The notes below the pieces were generated by a model. The model did no database searches, was not told where the DNA came from, and saw only the letters and a list, made by a program, of their open reading frames with translations. 64,000 nt of DNA from Pseudarthrobacter sp. NS4 (GTDB lineage Bacteria > Actinomycetota > Actinomycetes > Actinomycetales > Micrococcaceae). The position numbers were made by a program, and so were the translations under genes. This document shows, piece after piece, positions 36,389 to 45,234 of this stretch. The stretch spans positions 2,356,001-2,420,000 of the forward strand of contig NZ_CP103288.1 of assembly GCF_024758005.1 (NCBI RefSeq), written 5' to 3'. The number at the start of each line of letters is the position of its first letter. Positions within the stretch are counted from its first letter, which is position 1.

Positions 36389-36652
36389 GACCGTCTCCTT
36401 GAGTGTGGACCTCCACCCATAAGTGACCACGTTAGCCTGCCGGGCATCCCGGCGAAGCTGGTCAAAGACCGCATGGCCTTCCGGCGGGGAGTAGGAATTG
36501 TTGTATGAGTCGGCAGGAGAATACTCGGAAATCCGTGTTCCTTGACATTTACCCACGGGGAAGGTTCAGGGTTGTGGGAAGAACGTCATGCGGATCCATC
36601 GAGGAGCCGCCGTTCTCCGGGGAACGTCTTCCCCGCTATTGGCGGAGGTTTC

Positions 36653-38095
36653 GTGGCGGCACAACGGGTTGACTTTGACCTGGCGATCATCGGCTCCGGC
36701 GGGGCCGCGTTCGCTGCTGCAATCCGGGCCACCAATCTGGGGAAGAGTGTCCTGATGGTGGAACGGGCAACAGCCGGCGGGACCTGTGTGAATACCGGCT
36801 GCGTTCCCTCGAAAGCGCTGATAGCAGCAGCCGATGCCCGCCATGTGGCTCTTGAAGCCGGCAGCAGGTTCCCGGGCATTATTGCCTCTGCCGGTCCGGT
36901 GGACATGCCGGCACTGATCGGCGGAAAGCAAGCCCTGGTGGAGGGGATGCGCGCGGAAAAATACGATGCGCTGATCGCTGATTACGGTTGGGACTTCAGG
37001 CAAGGGGATGCGGCGTTCGCCGGGACACCGGAGGACCCTGCGCTGGAGATCACCTCGCCCGACGGCAGGCGGGATACGGTAACGGCGGCCCACTATCTGG
37101 CGGCCACCGGCTCAACGCCGTGGACTCCCATCGTGCCGGGACTGGCGGACGTTGATTATCTGACCTCCACCACCGCGATGGAACTGGAAGAGGTTCCGGA
37201 AACCCTGCTGGTGGTCGGCGGGGGCTACGTAGCGTTGGAACAGGCCCAGCTGTTCTCGCGACTGGGATCCAATGTGACCATGGTGGTCCGCTCACGGCTG
37301 GCTTCGGCGGAAGAACCGGAGGTCTCGCTGGCGCTGACGAACGTTTTCGCCGATGAAGGCATAAGGGTCACACGCCGGGCCGCCCTGGTCTCGATCAGCC
37401 GCGACGCGGCGACGGGCGGCGTGAAGGCACTGGCAGACGTCGCCGGCGGCCGGGAGGAACTGCGGGCCGCGCGGCTGCTAATGGCCACCGGGCGCCGCGC
37501 AGTTACCGAAGGGCTGAACCTGTACACCGTCGGGGTGAAAACCGGGGACCGCGGTGAAGTCCTCGTGCGGAAGACGATGGCAAGCACGAACCCCCGGATC
37601 TGGGCCGCCGGCGATGTGACCGGACACCGGGAGTTTGTTTACGTCGCATCCACCCATGGCGCCCTCGCGGTCGAAAATGCCTTCACCAACGCCGGCCGCG
37701 AAGTTGACTACAGCCACCTGCCGAGGGTGGCCTTCACCACCCCCGCCCTGGCCGCCGTCGGCCTGACCGATGAAGAGGCAAAGGACGCGGGCATCAGCTG
37801 TGACTGCCGTGTTCTGCCGCTGGAGTACGTTCCGCGCGCCCTCGTCAACCGGGACACCCGGGGCTTTATCAAGCTGGTGGCCGAGCACGGGACCGGCAGG
37901 ATCCTCGGACTCACCGCCGTCGGGAAAGAAGCCGGTGATATTGCCGCCGCGGGAGTCTACATCCTGGAGGCAGGGATGACCGTCGACCAGGTAGCGAACC
38001 TATGGAGCCCTTACCTGACCATGGCCGAGGGCATCAAAATCGCTGCGCAGTCCTACGCCACGGACATCTCCAGGCTGTCCTGCTGCGCAACCTGA
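36653..38095 (+). CDS. merA: Mercuric reductase
   Basis: The 480-residue flavoenzyme has the FAD site (LAIIGSGGAAFAAA), the redox-active pair Cys45/Cys50 in GGTCVNTGCVPSK, the NAD(P) site (LLVVGGGYVALEQAQLF) and the diagnostic C-terminal vicinal cysteines SRLSCCAT (Cys477/478) that pass Hg(II) to the active site. It should reduce Hg(II) to Hg(0) with NADPH. The N-terminal NmerA metal-binding domain is absent, as in many actinobacteria. GTG 36653 has GGAGG five bases upstream. No merT, merP or merB is adjacent. It is the first gene of a three-gene operon. Confidence 0.93.
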   Translation: MAAQRVDFDLAIIGSGGAAFAAAIRATNLGKSVLMVERATAGGTCVNTGCVPSKALIAAADARHVALEAGSRFPGIIASAGPVDMPALIGGKQALVEGMRAEKYDALIADYGWDFRQGDAAFAGTPEDPALEITSPDGRRDTVTAAHYLAATGSTPWTPIVPGLADVDYLTSTTAMELEEVPETLLVVGGGYVALEQAQLFSRLGSNVTMVVRSRLASAEEPEVSLALTNVFADEGIRVTRRAALVSISRDAATGGVKALADVAGGREELRAARLLMATGRRAVTEGLNLYTVGVKTGDRGEVLVRKTMASTNPRIWAAGDVTGHREFVYVASTHGALAVENAFTNAGREVDYSHLPRVAFTTPALAAVGLTDEEAKDAGISCDCRVLPLEYVPRALVNRDTRGFIKLVAEHGTGRILGLTAVGKEAGDIAAAGVYILEAGMTVDQVANLWSPYLTMAEGIKIAAQSYATDISRLSCCAT

Positions 38096-38137
38096 CCGCG
38101 TCCCCGGGATACGGCACACGATGAAAGGCACCAACTG

Positions 38138-39499
38138 ATGGAACAACACTTTGATGCAGCCATCCTGGGCATGGGCCCGGGAGGTGAGGTTGCGGCCGGC
38201 CGCCTGCTGAAAGCCGGCAAAAGCGTGGCTGTAATCGAACGCGAATTGATCGGCGGCGAATGCGCATACTGGGCCTGCGTCCCCTCCAAGTCGTTGCTGC
38301 GGGCACCGGAAGCGCGTACCGCAGCGGACCGGGCCGCCGGTGTCACCGGAGCCGGGCTGGACTGGGCTGCCACCAGCGATTACAGGGATTACATGATCAG
38401 CCATCTCGACGACACGGCCCAGGCGGACGGGTACGAGAAACAGGGCGCTACCGTCATCAAAGCCGAAGCCCGAATCACCGGACCGGGCACCCTCCAGGCA
38501 GGTGGCACCACACTCCAGGCGGAGCACATCATCATCGCCACCGGGTCCGAGGCAGTGATCCCGGCACTGGACGGCGCTGAAAACGTCACCGTCTGGACCA
38601 ACCGCGAAACCTTCACCGCCACAACCCTTCCCGAAAGCGCCGTCGTCATTGGCGGCAGCGCAGTCGCCACCGAAACCGCAACCTTCCTGGCCCGCTTCGG
38701 GGTGACGGTCACCCTGCTCCACCGCGGACACCGGCTCCTTGAACGGGAGGAACCCCGCGTCGGAGAACTGGCCGGGCTTTACCTCCAGGAGGCCGGCGTT
38801 GACGTGCGGCTCAACTCCGCCGCCACCCGCGCGAGGAGGAACGGTACGGGCAGTGCGCTGGAGCTCGACGACGGCACTTCCGTGGACACCGACGTCGTAA
38901 TTTTTGCGACGGGGCGGCGTCCGCGCAGCAAAAACCTGGGTTTTGACAGGGCAGGAGTCACCCTTGACGCACGGGGAGCGGTGACTATCGATGACCAGTG
39001 CCGGGCCGCGCGCAACGTCTGGGCCATCGGCGACGTCACCGGTGTCATGCCCTTCACCCACGTGGCCAAATACCAGGGCAGGGTCGCAGCAGACGCCATC
39101 CTCGGCGGGACAAGGAACGCGACGTATGAGGGGATCCCGCGGGTGGTTTTCGGAGACCCGGAGATTGCCGCCGCAGGCCTCACGGAGGACCAGGCAGCTG
39201 ACCAGGGCCTGAGCACGGCCTTCGCTGAAGTGGACCTCGCCGAAGCGATCGCACGGCCCTGGACGTATGAGCAGGAACCTCGCGGGCACCTGGGCCTGCT
39301 CGCCGACACGGACAAAGGCGTTCTTATCGGGGCCTGGGCTGTGTCCCCGCTGGCTGGTGAATGGATCCACCAGGCTTCCCTGGCGATCCGCGCAAAGATC
39401 CCCATCGCCGTCCTGCACGACCAGGTGGCCCAGTTCCCCAGCTACAACGAAGCGTTCCAGGTTGCCCTCGACAAGTTCAGGTACCGGAAGGAAACATGA
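38138..39499 (+). CDS. FAD-dependent pyridine nucleotide-disulfide oxidoreductase, atypical
   Basis: The 453-residue product has ILGMGPGGEVAA (FAD), Cys42/Cys47 in GGECAYWACVPSK, and VVIGGSAVATETATF (NADH/NADPH). The dimerisation domain is present, but the usual C-terminal His-x-x-Pro-Thr-x-x-Glu catalytic motif is replaced by VLHDQVAQFPSYNEA, so ordinary disulfide-reductase chemistry may be changed. AAAGGCACC lies before the ATG, 42 bases after merA, and the stop overlaps the next gene. The substrate is unknown; the operon suggests metal or xenobiotic detoxification. Confidence 0.9.
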   Translation: MEQHFDAAILGMGPGGEVAAGRLLKAGKSVAVIERELIGGECAYWACVPSKSLLRAPEARTAADRAAGVTGAGLDWAATSDYRDYMISHLDDTAQADGYEKQGATVIKAEARITGPGTLQAGGTTLQAEHIIIATGSEAVIPALDGAENVTVWTNRETFTATTLPESAVVIGGSAVATETATFLARFGVTVTLLHRGHRLLEREEPRVGELAGLYLQEAGVDVRLNSAATRARRNGTGSALELDDGTSVDTDVVIFATGRRPRSKNLGFDRAGVTLDARGAVTIDDQCRAARNVWAIGDVTGVMPFTHVAKYQGRVAADAILGGTRNATYEGIPRVVFGDPEIAAAGLTEDQAADQGLSTAFAEVDLAEAIARPWTYEQEPRGHLGLLADTDKGVLIGAWAVSPLAGEWIHQASLAIRAKIPIAVLHDQVAQFPSYNEAFQVALDKFRYRKET

Positions 39500-40197
39500 T
39501 AACCACACAACCCGAAGGAGACGCTGCCCCCGTGAGTCCTTCCACCATTGTTTTTGATGTCAATGAAACCCTGTCCGACATGTCCTCCCTGGCCGAACGG
39601 TTCGAAGAGGTAGGTGCCCCGGCGTCGCTGGCGAAGCTGTGGTTCGCCACGCTGCTGCGCGACGGGTTCGCCCTCACAGCAGCCGGAGACAATCGACCCT
39701 TTGCCGAGATCGGCGCCGAAGCACTCCGCGGCCTGTTCGCGGGCATGGATCTGGACAGGACACCGGACGGTGCCGTGGACCATGTCATGGCAGGATTGGC
39801 GGGGCTGGGACTGCATGCGGATGTCCCGGAAGGAGTGAAGGCACTCAAGGCCGCGGGTTTCCGGCTGGCCACCCTGACCAACGGCTCAACGGGGGTTGCC
39901 GAAAAAATGTTCGCAGATGCCGGGATCAGGGACAGCTTTGAATTGCTGCTCTCCGTGGAGGACGCCCAGTCCTGGAAGCCCGCACGGGCCGCCTATGAGT
40001 ACGCAGCGTTGGCTTGCGGCGCAGCGCCCGCGGAGTTGCTGCTGGTGGCCGTACATCCGTGGGATATTCACGGGGCGGGGAGGGCCGGCCTGGGCACGGC
40101 GTGGATCAACCGGTCCGGCGGGAAGTACCCCGGATATTTTCAGGCTCCGGACTACACTGTTTCCGGGCTGGACCAGCTGGCTGCTGCCCTGATCTGA
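39496..40197 (+). CDS. Haloacid dehalogenase, type II (HAD superfamily)
   Basis: The 233-residue enzyme has the nucleophile motif TIVFDVNETLSDM, the Ser/Thr motif TLTNGSTG, Lys in SWKPARAAYEYA and the helix that follows, and the final motif VAVHPWDIHGAGRAGL. This is the L-2-haloacid dehalogenase subgroup, which releases halide from 2-haloacids by an Asp ester. GGAAGG precedes the ATG, which overlaps the preceding stop (ATGA). Activity on haloacids is a family-level inference. Confidence 0.9.
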   Translation: MITTQPEGDAAPVSPSTIVFDVNETLSDMSSLAERFEEVGAPASLAKLWFATLLRDGFALTAAGDNRPFAEIGAEALRGLFAGMDLDRTPDGAVDHVMAGLAGLGLHADVPEGVKALKAAGFRLATLTNGSTGVAEKMFADAGIRDSFELLLSVEDAQSWKPARAAYEYAALACGAAPAELLLVAVHPWDIHGAGRAGLGTAWINRSGGKYPGYFQAPDYTVSGLDQLAAALI

Positions 40198-40234
40198 GGG
40201 CCAGGGGCAGCAGCAGTCACGAGCCTGTCAGAGC

Positions 40235-40783
40235 CTAGAGGGCCAGTGCCGGCGCGGCGGGGACGTCGAGGGCTGTCCTGGCGTAGTGGTTGAAGTAGTT
40301 CGTGAAGAGGTTCGCGGCGATGTGCGCGAAGGCTTCAGTCAGTTCCCGATCGGTCCAGCCTGCGTCCAGCGCTGCCTGCCAGACAACGTCAGAGACGTTC
40401 CCTGTCCGGGCTGCCGCTTCACGCGCAACCTCGGTGATGGCGGCGAGCTTCGGATCAAAGTCCACCTCGCCGGCGCGCACGGCGAGGATCTGGTCATCGT
40501 CCAGGCCGGCCTTGCGGGCCGACAGGGTGTGGGCGGCCTGGCAGTAGTCGCAGCCGTTCTGGTTTCTCACCGCCAGGGCGATGGCTTCCTTGGTCCGCGC
40601 GTCGAAGGATCCACGGGTGGTTATGGCCTGCGAAATCCCGTCATAGGCGCCCAGGACGGCCGGTGAATGGGCCATCCCGGCGTGGATGTTCAGGAACTTA
40701 CCCATCCGGCGTTCCAAATTGCCGGCAATTTCCTTTGAGCCTTCAGGGGCACTGTCTACGGTGTGTGCAGGGATGCGGGGCAT
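40235..40783 (-). CDS. Carboxymuconolactone decarboxylase/AhpD-like protein
   Basis: The 182-residue product has the CMD/AhpD motif EAIALAVRNQNGCDYCQAAHT, with a CxxC pair and conserved Glu and His used in alkylhydroperoxidase-type thiol chemistry. It resembles the YnjA/peroxidase-related subgroup. AAGGA precedes ATG 40783; a GTG at 40813 overlapping the Crp stop is an alternative start. It is the last gene of a membrane protein-Crp-CMD unit and faces the ynj-like transporter genes. Confidence 0.9.
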   Translation of the reverse strand: MPRIPAHTVDSAPEGSKEIAGNLERRMGKFLNIHAGMAHSPAVLGAYDGISQAITTRGSFDARTKEAIALAVRNQNGCDYCQAAHTLSARKAGLDDDQILAVRAGEVDFDPKLAAITEVAREAAARTGNVSDVVWQAALDAGWTDRELTEAFAHIAANLFTNYFNHYARTALDVPAAPALAL

Positions 40784-40809
40784 GGATGGTTCCTTGGTGT
40801 TGTTGGGTG

Positions 40810-41598
40810 TCACAGGGCGGTGCTGCCGGCTGTAACCCGCAAAGCGGACGGGTTCTGGATAGTGATGCGGCCGCGGCCTTGCCTGATGAATCCTTTGGCG
40901 GCGAAGTCGGCCAGGGCTTTGCTGGTGGCTTCCCGGGTGGCGCCCAGAAGTCCTGCAATCTGTTCGTGGGTCAGCCGGATCGATTTGCCTTGGCCGAACC
41001 GGCCACTGGGTGCGGCGGCATCAAGGCTGAGGAGGATTGATGCGGCCCTGGCCGAGAGCGGCCGCAGGGCCAGGTCCGTCAGGCGCTCTTCCAGCCGTGC
41101 CACCTGCTCCCCCAGCAGCCGTGAGATGCGGATCGCGATCCGGGGATCGGAAATGAGGTACCGCTCCACGTCCTCCACCCCGAGCTGGCAGATGGCGGAG
41201 TCTTCGATGGCTTCGGCGTAGTTGTCGTACATGCGCTGGCCCACCAGCAGCATCTCCCCGAAAACGGCGCCGGGTTCCAGGATTGCCATGGTCAGGGCTT
41301 TGCCGTCTTCGGCGACCCGGAAGACCCGGATCCTGCCGGATTTGAGGATGAACAGCGCCGTGACGGGCTGGGCCTGGCTGAAGACCAGTTCGCCGCGGCG
41401 GAAGACCCGGCCGGGCGCCATCATGTGCATGGCCCGCACTTCCTCGGCCGTCAGGTCCGCGAAGAGGTCAACTTCGTCCAGGCAGTTGAACGGGTCATCG
41501 GGGCCGGTGGAAAAGGGATCCTGTTCACGTTGCCGCGGCGACCATGGCTGGAGGCCACCTGCGGCAGCCTCCAGTCCCCTCTCCCAGTTATCGCTCAT
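40810..41598 (-). CDS. Crp/Fnr-family transcriptional regulator
   Basis: The 262-residue regulator has a cyclic nucleotide-binding-like barrel (FRRGELVFSQAQPVTALFILKSGRIRVF, then EPGAVFGEMLLVGQRMYDNYAEA) and a Crp helix-turn-helix (LTHEQIAGLLGATREATSKALADF). The barrel lacks the Arg-Ser pair of a cAMP site, and there is no N-terminal Cys cluster, so the signal is unclear. The two cysteines at about residues 39 and 132 could be redox-active. Its start overlaps the upstream membrane protein gene by 11 bases. Confidence 0.9.
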   Translation of the reverse strand: MSDNWERGLEAAAGGLQPWSPRQREQDPFSTGPDDPFNCLDEVDLFADLTAEEVRAMHMMAPGRVFRRGELVFSQAQPVTALFILKSGRIRVFRVAEDGKALTMAILEPGAVFGEMLLVGQRMYDNYAEAIEDSAICQLGVEDVERYLISDPRIAIRISRLLGEQVARLEERLTDLALRPLSARAASILLSLDAAAPSGRFGQGKSIRLTHEQIAGLLGATREATSKALADFAAKGFIRQGRGRITIQNPSALRVTAGSTAL

Positions 41599-42049
41599 GG
41601 GCCGGCTTCAGGACCCGAACGGCGACAACGGCCAGGACGGCCCCATAGACCAGGTGACCCATCAGGGACCACATTGCGGCGGTATCGATCATGAACATCG
41701 GCATGCCCAGCATGGTGGGCATGATAACCAGAGGACCAAGGACCCACCAGAGCGCACCGTAGACCAGCCCGATCAGTACGCTGCGTCCGTAGGAGGTCAG
41801 GAGCCCGGCGAAAGGTACGGTCAGGCCCAGGCCGATCAGGACCGAAATCACCATGTGGACTCCGAACCCCACGACGGCAGAGTCGGAGCCGACCATCATG
41901 GCGATCATGGGCAGCATCCCCATCATGGCCATCAGGATGCCGAATACCAGGCCCCCGGCGACGCCGCCGGCAGTGCCGGCCGCGATGCGGCGGCCAAGGT
42001 GAAGGGTAAAGGCGTGTGGCGGCCGTGCCACCGGAGATGTAGCGGACAT
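41588..42049 (-). CDS. Four-helix membrane protein, Met/Gly-rich
   Basis: The 153-residue protein has four hydrophobic segments containing many Met and Gly residues (GILMAMMGMLPMIAMMVGSD, MPTMLGMPMFMIDTAAMW). Met-rich helices can contact copper or other soft metals, but this is speculative. ATG 42049 is the probable start, with AAAGG upstream. It is the first gene of a unit with Crp and CMD genes, and a short palindrome lies in its leader. Confidence 0.75.
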   Translation of the reverse strand: MSATSPVARPPHAFTLHLGRRIAAGTAGGVAGGLVFGILMAMMGMLPMIAMMVGSDSAVVGFGVHMVISVLIGLGLTVPFAGLLTSYGRSVLIGLVYGALWWVLGPLVIMPTMLGMPMFMIDTAAMWSLMGHLVYGAVLAVVAVRVLKPAHER

Positions 42050-42082
42050 CGTGTGCTGCCTTTCTATGAACGAGAAACTGCT

Positions 42083-42097
42083 TACCTTCGAAAGGTA
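42083..42097 (-). promoter_or_regulatory. Palindrome TACCTTCGAAAGGTA in the leader
   Basis: Six-base arms flank a CGA centre, 34 bases before the membrane protein start. It could be an operator or part of an RNA hairpin. It does not resemble an Fnr or Crp site. Confidence 0.4.
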
Positions 42098-42210
42098 GGC
42101 CTCCGGCCAACTCTGCACTGTAAACCGGGACACATAAGGGGCACCGGGTCCGAAAAACCACCACCCCTGCCCCACCACGGGGAAGGCCAAAGGCGGGCCG
42201 CTGACCCTTT

Positions 42211-42357
42211 TTAGTTCACCTTGTCCATATTGTGCCCGCAGCAGCACTTCGGGTCCTGGTTGCCGCCGTGGCCGGGGGCCGCCCCTTTGGTGACCCGGAT
42301 TTCACAACCGCATGCCTCATCCGGGCAGCGGTAGGTCTCGCCTTCCTGCAGTGCCAT
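42211..42357 (-). CDS. 48-residue Cys-rich, metallothionein-like protein
   Basis: The translation begins MALQEGETYRCPDEACGCE and ends PKCCCGHNMDKVN. Six Cys (11, 16, 18, 38, 39, 40) and two His (30, 42) in 48 residues indicate metal binding, with Cys clusters like those of small actinobacterial metallothioneins. The ATG is preceded by GAGAGGAAGGAAACC, a good ribosome binding site. It starts 43 bases after the ABC ATPase stop on the same strand and may be the last gene of that operon. Metal identity is unknown. Confidence 0.8.
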   Translation of the reverse strand: MALQEGETYRCPDEACGCEIRVTKGAAPGHGGNQDPKCCCGHNMDKVN

Positions 42358-42400
42358 GGCTGGTTTCCTTCCTCTCAGTCCTTGTCCACGCGGACACTTC

Positions 42401-43495
42401 TCACGCTAAAACCTTCCAGTTGGGGGAAGGCAAGGGCTGGGCGGAGGGTTCTGCTGCGAGGCCGATGACCGTCAAAGACGGGGTGGGCAGCTGAATCCGG
42501 ACCGTGCCGCCGACGGTGAGGCTCTGGCTTCCGGAAGCTTCGGCGTGCAGGGCTGCACCCTTGGCGTCCATGCTGATGAGCTGCCGTGGTCCACGCGTAT
42601 GGACGCCCGTTATCACCGCAGGCGTGCCCTGGCCTCGTTCATCGGAAATGATGATGTGTTCCTGGCGCACCACCAGAGTGGCGGGTCCTTCCGGCCACGT
42701 CTGATCGTCCGGCAGCGGGTGGGCACCCAGTGCCGAATAGTGGATTCCCTCCCGCACAGTCCCTGGAACCTCGTTGACTCCGCCCATGAGGCGGCTGACC
42801 TGCAGGGAGGCGGGCCGGCAGTACATCGCTTCGACAGTGCTGTGCTGGAGCACCCTGCCTTCGCTGATCAGGGCGAGGTGGTCAGCCACGTCCGCAGCTT
42901 CGTCACGGTCATGGGTGACCATCAGGATGGTCGGGTTCAGCTTCTTCCGCACTTGCGCCAGCAGTTCGTGCATGGCTGAGCGGAGTTCAGGGTCCAGTGC
43001 ACTGAAGGGTTCATCGAGCAGCAGCACGGCGGGACGTGCTGCCAGTCCCCGGGCGATGGCTACCCGCTGCTGTTGTCCGCCGGAGAGGTCCTTCACCGTC
43101 CTCTTGCCCGCTTCTTCCATCTGGACCAGTTCCAGGAAGGCCTGTGCATCCCTGCGGGCCTCCTTTCGCGGAACACCGCTTACGATTGCCGCGAATGCCA
43201 CATTGTCGAGCACGTTCAGGTGCGGGAACAGCAGCGGGCGCTGAAAGACCATCGCCATTCCGCGCCGTTCAGGGCGGACGGCAGCAAGGTCCAGGCCGTC
43301 CAGCAGCACACGTCCGGTGTCCGGGGTTTCGAGGCCCGCGACGGCGCGAAGGAGTGTGCTTTTACCCGATCCTGAGGGGCCAAGCACCGCTGTGCAGGAC
43401 CCGGCAGCGAGGGTGAGGCTGACCGCATCAAGGGCCGGAGCCCTTGATCCCTTGAACGACTTGGAAACCCCCTCAATAACCAACGCGTGGCTCAT
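42401..43495 (-). CDS. ABC transporter ATPase (YnjD/PotA-like)
   Basis: The 364-residue ATPase has Walker A GPSGSGKST, Q-loop FQRPLLFPHLNV, signature LSGGQQQRVAIARGLA, Walker B VLLLDEPFSALD and the switch His in MVTHDRDEA. A C-terminal TOBE-like region (from about residue 240) resembles those of PotA, CysA, FbpC and YnjD importers. ATGA couples it to the preceding permease. It energises the importer encoded by the four genes upstream on the same strand. Confidence 0.93.
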   Translation of the reverse strand: MSHALVIEGVSKSFKGSRAPALDAVSLTLAAGSCTAVLGPSGSGKSTLLRAVAGLETPDTGRVLLDGLDLAAVRPERRGMAMVFQRPLLFPHLNVLDNVAFAAIVSGVPRKEARRDAQAFLELVQMEEAGKRTVKDLSGGQQQRVAIARGLAARPAVLLLDEPFSALDPELRSAMHELLAQVRKKLNPTILMVTHDRDEAADVADHLALISEGRVLQHSTVEAMYCRPASLQVSRLMGGVNEVPGTVREGIHYSALGAHPLPDDQTWPEGPATLVVRQEHIIISDERGQGTPAVITGVHTRGPRQLISMDAKGAALHAEASGSQSLTVGGTVRIQLPTPSLTVIGLAAEPSAQPLPSPNWKVLA

Positions 43496-44355
43496 GAACT
43501 GCCTCCCCGCCGTCGTCCTTTCAGGCCCAGCAAAAGCAGCAGTGCCAGCGGGGGCGCCAGCGCCACCACGGACAACACGGCAACAACGCCGTCGTTACCG
43601 GTGCCGGAAGCGGCGGAAGCCACCAGCAACGGCACTGTCACCAGCGAGCCCCCGCCGATGAGGAGCGTGACCAGGTAATCGCTCCACCCCACAAGGAAGG
43701 CCAGGAAAGCCGCCCGCGCAAGGGCCGGTGCGATCAAAGGCAGATGCACCCGCAGGAAGACCTGCACCGGGCCCGCCCCCAGGGTGCGGGCTTCTTCTTC
43801 GAAACCGATGTCATGCCCGCCGTAGGCCAGGCGCATGACATAGGCCGTGTAGGGAAGGGCGTAGGCCGTCAGGACCAGGATGACCGCAGCGTAGGAAGGG
43901 ACCTGCAACCGGATCAGCACAACGTTCAGCCCGAACACGGCGACAAAGGCCGGCAGGGCCAGCGGGGCGAAAAGGAGGCCGCTGATCAACGGGGACCAGC
44001 GTGTGCGGTGGAACGCCAGGCTCCGGGCAGCCATTACACCAAGCGGGGTGGCAACCGCGCTGACCAGGAGTCCCAGGCCCAGGGAACGGACGAACGCCGG
44101 CACAGCGCCTTGGGCAACTGCAGATTCGGTATTACCGGTCCCCCATTCCTGGGGCAGCGGGGCTGGGTAGGACCAGCGGTCCGCGAAAACCCACAGGGCA
44201 AGCGGGACCAACGGCAGCACAAACCAGACGGCCAGGGCCGCGGCTGTTACTGCCCGTGCCACTCGTCCGGCGCCACGGGACTCGGTCAGCCTGTTCTGCG
44301 CCGGGGGGCCATGCGGTGCCTGCTGGGTCAGTGTTGGCGGCAGGGTTATCGCCAT
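43492..44355 (-). CDS. ABC transporter permease (YnjC-like, second half)
   Basis: This 287-residue membrane protein has six helices and an EAA-type loop, FEEEARTLGAGPVQVFLRVHLPLIAPA. It corresponds to one half of the double-length E. coli YnjC or ThiP/FbpB permeases. ATG 44355 has GGAAGG eight bases upstream and overlaps the end of the preceding permease gene by ten bases. Its stop overlaps the ATPase start. Confidence 0.9.
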   Translation of the reverse strand: MAITLPPTLTQQAPHGPPAQNRLTESRGAGRVARAVTAAALAVWFVLPLVPLALWVFADRWSYPAPLPQEWGTGNTESAVAQGAVPAFVRSLGLGLLVSAVATPLGVMAARSLAFHRTRWSPLISGLLFAPLALPAFVAVFGLNVVLIRLQVPSYAAVILVLTAYALPYTAYVMRLAYGGHDIGFEEEARTLGAGPVQVFLRVHLPLIAPALARAAFLAFLVGWSDYLVTLLIGGGSLVTVPLLVASAASGTGNDGVVAVLSVVALAPPLALLLLLGLKGRRRGGSS

Positions 44356-45182
44356 AGCGGCACCTTCCGTAGGAATAACAGGGCAAGCGCCGCAGCGCAC
44401 AGCGATACAGCTGCGGTGACGGCAGCGACGGCGGCAGCCTCCGGCCGGGAGGTGAGCGTCACCGAGTTGTAAAGACGCAGGGCCATGACGGGTAACGGCT
44501 CAGGGTAGGGCCGGCCCAGCAACCAGGCAACCTCATACGAGCCGAAGCTGTAGATGAAGGCGATCGTCCCCGAGATAATCAGCGAGGGCAGGCTCAGGGG
44601 CAGCAGTACGTGGCGCAACCGGCGGACCCGTCCGGCACCCAGCAGGGCAGCGGTTTCCTCATAACTGACGGACCGGGTGGCCAGGGTTGCTGCCACCACC
44701 AGTCCCACGAAGGCGGATTCCTTCCATGCATACTCGAAGACGACGGCCGCCCACCAGGGACCGCCGACCAGCTCGGGCCAGTTATCCGCTGCCCCGGAAA
44801 TCCTGGCCAGCAGGCCGGAATCTCCGATGAGCAGCCCGACCGACGCTGCCCCCACAATATGAGGCACCGGGATGGACAGCGTGCCCATTGCCGCCACAAG
44901 CTTCCCGCACCATCTGCCCTGCATGATGACCAGGGCCACGGTCAGGCCAATCAGGCAGGCCAGCAGTGTCGAGGTTCCCGCGAGGGCCAGCGAGATGGCT
45001 GCGCCGTGCAGTAAGTCGCCGGCGTTGACTGTATACGCCGCCGTGGAAAGTTCACGCCGGCCCACCAGGGGCATCAGCCCCAGGCTCTGGACGGCGACCG
45101 TCGCCGATCCGCCCAGGACAACGAACGAGACCACCAGCACTGCCGGCATGGCCAGGAGAACGCCGGGGACACGGATCCACAT
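44346..45182 (-). CDS. ABC transporter permease (YnjC-like, first half)
   Basis: The 278-residue membrane protein has six helices and the EAA loop SYEETAALLGAGRVRRLRHVLLPLSLPS. It pairs with the next permease to form the heterodimeric channel. ATG 45182 (MWIRVPGVLLAMPAVL) follows the SBP stop by 52 bases; the ribosome binding site is not strong, and a longer frame exists but runs back into the SBP gene. Confidence 0.87.
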   Translation of the reverse strand: MWIRVPGVLLAMPAVLVVSFVVLGGSATVAVQSLGLMPLVGRRELSTAAYTVNAGDLLHGAAISLALAGTSTLLACLIGLTVALVIMQGRWCGKLVAAMGTLSIPVPHIVGAASVGLLIGDSGLLARISGAADNWPELVGGPWWAAVVFEYAWKESAFVGLVVAATLATRSVSYEETAALLGAGRVRRLRHVLLPLSLPSLIISGTIAFIYSFGSYEVAWLLGRPYPEPLPVMALRLYNSVTLTSRPEAAAVAAVTAAVSLCAAALALLFLRKVPLWR

Positions 45183-45234
45183 CCGAAATGATGAACTTTT
45201 TCGCTCCTGGACCGTCGGCGGGCAGGAGACGGGG

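Noticed and set aside
38000..39508. 502-codon minus-strand frame opposite the second flavin reductase
   Set aside because: It is the mirror of a gene with intact FAD and redox motifs; no ribosome binding site and no family signature.
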